A DNA stretch of 64,000 nt from Fibrobacter succinogenes (lineage in GTDB: Bacteria > Fibrobacterota > Fibrobacteria > Fibrobacterales > Fibrobacteraceae), in contig CADCBQ010000001.1 in the NCBI GenBank assembly GCA_902799745.1, forward strand, positions 1 to 64,000. The letters run 5' to 3'. Shown in pieces: positions 61,120 to 64,000 of this stretch. How positions within the stretch are numbered: position 1 is the stretch's first letter; the number at the start of each line of letters is the position of its first letter. The position numbers and the translations under genes are program-made. The notes below the pieces were generated by a model. That model did not search any database. It was not told the origin of the DNA and saw only the letters and a list, made by a program, of their open reading frames with translations.

Positions 61120-62184
61120 ATGAGCGAAGCGAAGAATACAAGACCTACTAAGATTGGCGGGTACACCCCGACGCAGGAACTCGGTTCCGGCGCTATGGGC
61201 CACTTGTGGCTTTGCCACGACAAGTCGCTTGACCGCATGGTGGTCGTCAAACAGATGCAGCAGGACATCGAAGATAGCGATGTGAATGTTCGCCGCTTTA
61301 TGCAAGAAGGCAACATCCTTGCGCACCTGAACCACCCCGCCATCACCAAGCCCTACGCGCTGTGGAAAGAAAAAGACGGCAAGCTTTCGCTTTCGATGGA
61401 ATTTGTGCACGGCCTTACGCTCCGCCAGATTTTGGACCAGGTCAAGCAACCGCCGCTGTGGATGGTGCTGAACATTCTGCATGAAATTCTTTGCGCCTTG
61501 GGCGAAGCCCACCGCAAGGGAATCGTGCACCGCGACATTAAGCCCGCAAACATCATGATCGATAACGACGGGCGCATTCACCTGCTCGACTTTGGCATTG
61601 CGCATACCGAGTCGCCGCTCAAGTTCAGCAAGGACGAAGACGGCGAACGCCTTACGCAAACCGGCGCAATCCTCGGTACCGTAACTTACATGAGCCCCGA
61701 GCAGACCGTTGGCGAAGAAGCCACGCCCGCATCGGATTTGTTTGCCGTCGGCATTGTCGCAAGCGAAATGCTCCTGGGCCAGAACATTTTCCGCGGCAGC
61801 AACTTTAGCGACACGCTCCAGCGAATTCAAAAGCTGCGTGTGACCGAAAAAGCGTTCGACAAGGAACTCCCCCGCCGCTTAAAGAAGCTGATTGTGAAGA
61901 TGCTGAACAAGGACCCGCGCAAGCGTCCGCTCACCGCGTTCGACGCCGCCGAGCAGATTTCGCTCGTGATGCGCAACTACCCGCGCGACATGGTGCCTTA
62001 TTCGGCCATGTGGATTTTTGCAGTCAAGGATTCGATCAAGCAAAAGACCGAATCGATTGACGAAACGCTTTATACTGAGCCTCCGATTTACCCGACGCAT
62101 ACCAAGTTCCACTTTTTCAAGGGACTAGGCGTCGGAACTTTAGTTGGCTTTTTAATTTGTTTTATTTTGACTCGAAGTTTATAG
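61120..62184 (+). CDS. Serine/threonine protein kinase, tail-anchored
   Basis: A 354-residue Hanks-type kinase: TQELGSGAMGHLW (glycine loop), VVVKQM (ATP-binding lysine), HRDIKPANIMIDNDG (catalytic loop), LLDFGIAH (DFG), TVTYMSPEQTVGEEATPASD (activation segment with SPE), all intact. The last 18 residues (GVGTLVGFLICFILTRSL) form a membrane anchor, placing the kinase on the inner membrane. Start at 61120; the ribosome site is weak. Confidence 0.9.
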   Translation: MSEAKNTRPTKIGGYTPTQELGSGAMGHLWLCHDKSLDRMVVVKQMQQDIEDSDVNVRRFMQEGNILAHLNHPAITKPYALWKEKDGKLSLSMEFVHGLTLRQILDQVKQPPLWMVLNILHEILCALGEAHRKGIVHRDIKPANIMIDNDGRIHLLDFGIAHTESPLKFSKDEDGERLTQTGAILGTVTYMSPEQTVGEEATPASDLFAVGIVASEMLLGQNIFRGSNFSDTLQRIQKLRVTEKAFDKELPRRLKKLIVKMLNKDPRKRPLTAFDAAEQISLVMRNYPRDMVPYSAMWIFAVKDSIKQKTESIDETLYTEPPIYPTHTKFHFFKGLGVGTLVGFLICFILTRSL

Positions 62185-62210
62185 ACAAACTTTTTTAGAC
62201 AACATAATCT

Positions 62211-62900
62211 ATGAACGCAATTGACATTATCTGCCTCGTCATCATTCTCTTTTTAATGCTGCTTGGTTTGTGGCAAGGATTTTTCCGGGGCATTTTCCGT
62301 TTGGTCGCCTGGGCAGGCGGTATTGTGGGCGCTTATTTTGCATGCGACCTGCTTTCTGACTTTATTTCGAGCACACTGCAGGCAAGCGCATTCTCGACCA
62401 AGCTCGTTTGCATGTGCATCGGCTTTTTGGTGCCGTTCCTGCTGTTCCTCTTTATCGGCCGCCTGCTGAACCACCTTACCGAAGGCACCACGGTCGGCCG
62501 CGTAGACCGCATTCTCGGCGGCATTTTCGGAGTTATCAAGGCGCTACTCATTTGCTTTGTACTGCTCACGATTTTGCACCTGTTCCCCTTCGGCGGAATT
62601 ATCCCCGAAACCCGCGACACCGCATTCGCCTACGATGCATACAAAGGAACGCTCGAACTCATGGGCTACTCGTCGCAGCCGGTAAATTTGTTAGAAGTCG
62701 CAGAACAGAAAGCTAGCGAAATCACCAAGTCGATTACCGACAAGGCCGCCGAAAAGACAAGCGAGGTCGTGAGCGACGTTGCAGACAAAGCCGCCGAGAA
62801 AGCGACCGAAGTCGTAAAGGAATCGGTGAAAGACGCTGTAGATTCGCTGAAGAACGCAGATAAAGATGCTAAAGAAGTCGCAAAAGAAGCCGCAAAATAG
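62211..62900 (+). CDS. CvpA-family membrane protein
   Basis: A 229-residue protein with the CvpA/colicin-V-production signature (IDIICLVIILFLMLLGLWQG, FFRGIFRLVAWAGGIVGAYF) and four membrane helices to about residue 125. The C-terminal 75 residues are alanine/lysine/glutamate-rich repeats (DKAAEKTSEVVSDVADKAAE) that should form a long helix or coiled-coil. CvpA proteins affect envelope integrity; the exact role is not settled. 26 bases after the kinase gene, same strand, likely co-transcribed. Confidence 0.87.
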   Translation: MNAIDIICLVIILFLMLLGLWQGFFRGIFRLVAWAGGIVGAYFACDLLSDFISSTLQASAFSTKLVCMCIGFLVPFLLFLFIGRLLNHLTEGTTVGRVDRILGGIFGVIKALLICFVLLTILHLFPFGGIIPETRDTAFAYDAYKGTLELMGYSSQPVNLLEVAEQKASEITKSITDKAAEKTSEVVSDVADKAAEKATEVVKESVKDAVDSLKNADKDAKEVAKEAAK

Positions 62901-62905
62901 CGGCT

Positions 62906-64000
62906 TTACCTTGTCGCGTACTTACGCGCCTCTTTGATAATATCTTCTTCGCCATCGACGTGATGATTGCGCATCACGAATTTGCCGTTACAGATAACCG
63001 AATGAATGGCGCTGGAATCAGCGGCGTACACCCAGTTGCTGACCAGGTTATAGTTCGGCGCAAGGCGTTCATTCTTTAAATCGAGCAGCAAGGCATCGGC
63101 ATAAAAATCATCGGCAATCAGCCCCGCCGGAATTCCATAGGCAAGCGCCGTATTCCAAGTCGCCATTTCAAGCGCCTCAATCGCCGGTAACGATTCTGCC
63201 TTGCCGGTTTTCGGCTCGACCTTTGCAAGCAGCGAAATCAGCTTCATTTCTTCGTGCATGTCGAGGTTGTTATTCGACGAAGCTCCGTCGGTACCGAGGC
63301 CTACAAGCACGCCGCTGTCCAGGAGCGCATTCACCTTCGGAATGCCGCTGCCGAGTTTCAGGTTCGAGCACGGGTTCAGAATCGCTGCGGACTCCGATTC
63401 GGCCATCAGCGACATTTCGTATTCGTTCAGGTGAACGCAGTGCGCGCCGACAAAGTTTTCGCCGAGAATTCCCCACTTGTCGAGGAGTTCTACGGGAGTG
63501 CAGCCGTACTGCTTTTTGCAATCCTTGACTTCTTTGAGCGTTTCGGACAAATGAGTGTGCAGAATGTAGTTTTCTTCGCGAGCCACCTTGGCGCAGCGCT
63601 TGAAGATTTTTTCGCCAACCGTATAAATGCTGTGCGGCATCACGGCGAGCTTGACGCGTTCCGATTCAAAGCGGTGATCTTGCAGGAACTTGAAGTTTTC
63701 TTCGATATGTTCGGGCGTATCCAAATTTTCGGCAATCGTCACGCCGATCGCCGCGCGGATTCCCATTTCCTTGACGACCTTCATGGTGACTTCGCGGCGC
63801 CAGTACATGTCCGAGAAAAACACCGTTCCGGACTTGATCATTTCAAGCACGGCAAGGCGCGTTCCGATTTCGATATCCTTGGCGGTAAGCTTCGCCTCGA
63901 ACGGCCAAATGTATTCCGTGAGCCACTTCTGCAGCGGCATATCGTCGGCATAGCCACGCAAAAGGGTCATGGCCGCATGCGTGTGACCGTTATAGAACGG
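62906..64000 (-). CDS. mtaD: 5-methylthioadenosine/S-adenosylhomocysteine deaminase family protein (5' end cut off)
   Basis: The gene enters the window from the right: before the internal ATG at 63970 the frame stays open to the edge and reads PFYNGHTHAAMTLLRG, the metal-binding H-T-H. Other conserved amidohydrolase sites follow: YILHTHLSETLKEV (H), GAHCVHLNEYEM, NPCSNLKLGSGI and GLGTDGASSNNNLDMHEEMK (D). These are the MtaD/guanine-deaminase-like motifs that act on nucleoside purine rings. At least 364 residues are visible; the N-terminus is missing from the window. Confidence 0.88.
   Translation of the reverse strand, partial: PFYNGHTHAAMTLLRGYADDMPLQKWLTEYIWPFEAKLTAKDIEIGTRLAVLEMIKSGTVFFSDMYWRREVTMKVVKEMGIRAAIGVTIAENLDTPEHIEENFKFLQDHRFESERVKLAVMPHSIYTVGEKIFKRCAKVAREENYILHTHLSETLKEVKDCKKQYGCTPVELLDKWGILGENFVGAHCVHLNEYEMSLMAESESAAILNPCSNLKLGSGIPKVNALLDSGVLVGLGTDGASSNNNLDMHEEMKLISLLAKVEPKTGKAESLPAIEALEMATWNTALAYGIPAGLIADDFYADALLLDLKNERLAPNYNLVSNWVYAADSSAIHSVICNGKFVMRNHHVDGEEDIIKEARKYATR

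Noticed and set aside
61105-61830. Minus-strand open frame of 241 codons
   Set aside because: Antisense of the Ser/Thr kinase gene.

Overview
The window most resembles a chromosomal segment of a Fibrobacter-type bacterium. This is inferred from the overall character of the proteins: a Gram-negative envelope (OmpA protein with thrombospondin type-3 calcium repeats, Wzc/Wzi-type export proteins), PpiD- and NadB-like housekeeping genes, and decayed Rpn-family genes. No rRNA or other decisive marker is present, so the genus is an inference.

Layout. (1) 1-1000: a 115-bp nested-palindrome element and a HigB/HigA-type toxin-antitoxin pair whose toxin is broken by one extra base. (2) 1150-9114, minus strand: four surface-polysaccharide genes, namely a CapD/WbpM-type nucleotide-sugar dehydratase, a Wzi-like outer-membrane protein, an OmpA/TSP3 protein and a Wzc-type tyrosine autokinase. 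(3) 9.2-27.9 kb: an accessory island. All its intact genes lie on the minus strand and nearly all are defence-like or unknown: an AlbA/Schlafen-type ATP-binding protein, an AIPR abortive-infection protein, a RhuM protein, an AAA ATPase with a possible RNase partner, a RloC/PrrC-like AAA_13 ATPase, a RloA-RloB pair and several hypotheticals. The gaps between them hold seven copies of one GC-rich palindromic repeat, four decayed 3' ends of the same RloA-like ATPase gene, relics of IS3 and IS256 elements, and hairpin arrays. (4) 28.1-46.1 kb: a plus-strand sugar nucleotidyltransferase faces a long minus-strand heteropolysaccharide operon. That operon has a DegT aminotransferase, a PglC-type initiating transferase, a second PLP enzyme, an ATP-grasp ligase, four glycosyltransferases, two hexapeptide acyltransferases, a Wzy-like polymerase, a Wzx flippase, a kinase/nucleotidyltransferase trio and two sugar epimerases/reductases. 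The core (29-44 kb) is visibly AT-rich and was probably acquired horizontally. (5) 46.3-49.1 kb: three tandem, decayed Rpn-family genes separated by a repeated intergenic unit with a terminator. (6) 49.1-53.7 kb: two divergent candidate defence modules, a two-gene DUF5677-like unit and an ATPase/PD-(D/E)XK pair. (7) 53.7-64 kb: ordinary chromosome, with greB, tatD, an EAL/degenerate-GGDEF protein, tRNA-Glu(CTC), a PpiD-like chaperone, nadB, a Ser/Thr kinase, a CvpA protein and an mtaD-like deaminase that runs off the window.

How the parts fit together. Blocks 2 and 4 look like one Wzx/Wzy-type exopolysaccharide locus: initiation on a lipid carrier, repeat-unit assembly, flipping, polymerisation, and Wzc/Wzi-controlled export. 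Block 3 sits between the two halves. Its pattern of a gene followed by the same repeat suggests that the spot gains and loses defence genes by recombination between repeats. The best candidates for undescribed systems are the two ATPase-plus-nuclease pairs (18736-20773 and 51943-53651) and the cassette-like organisation of the island.
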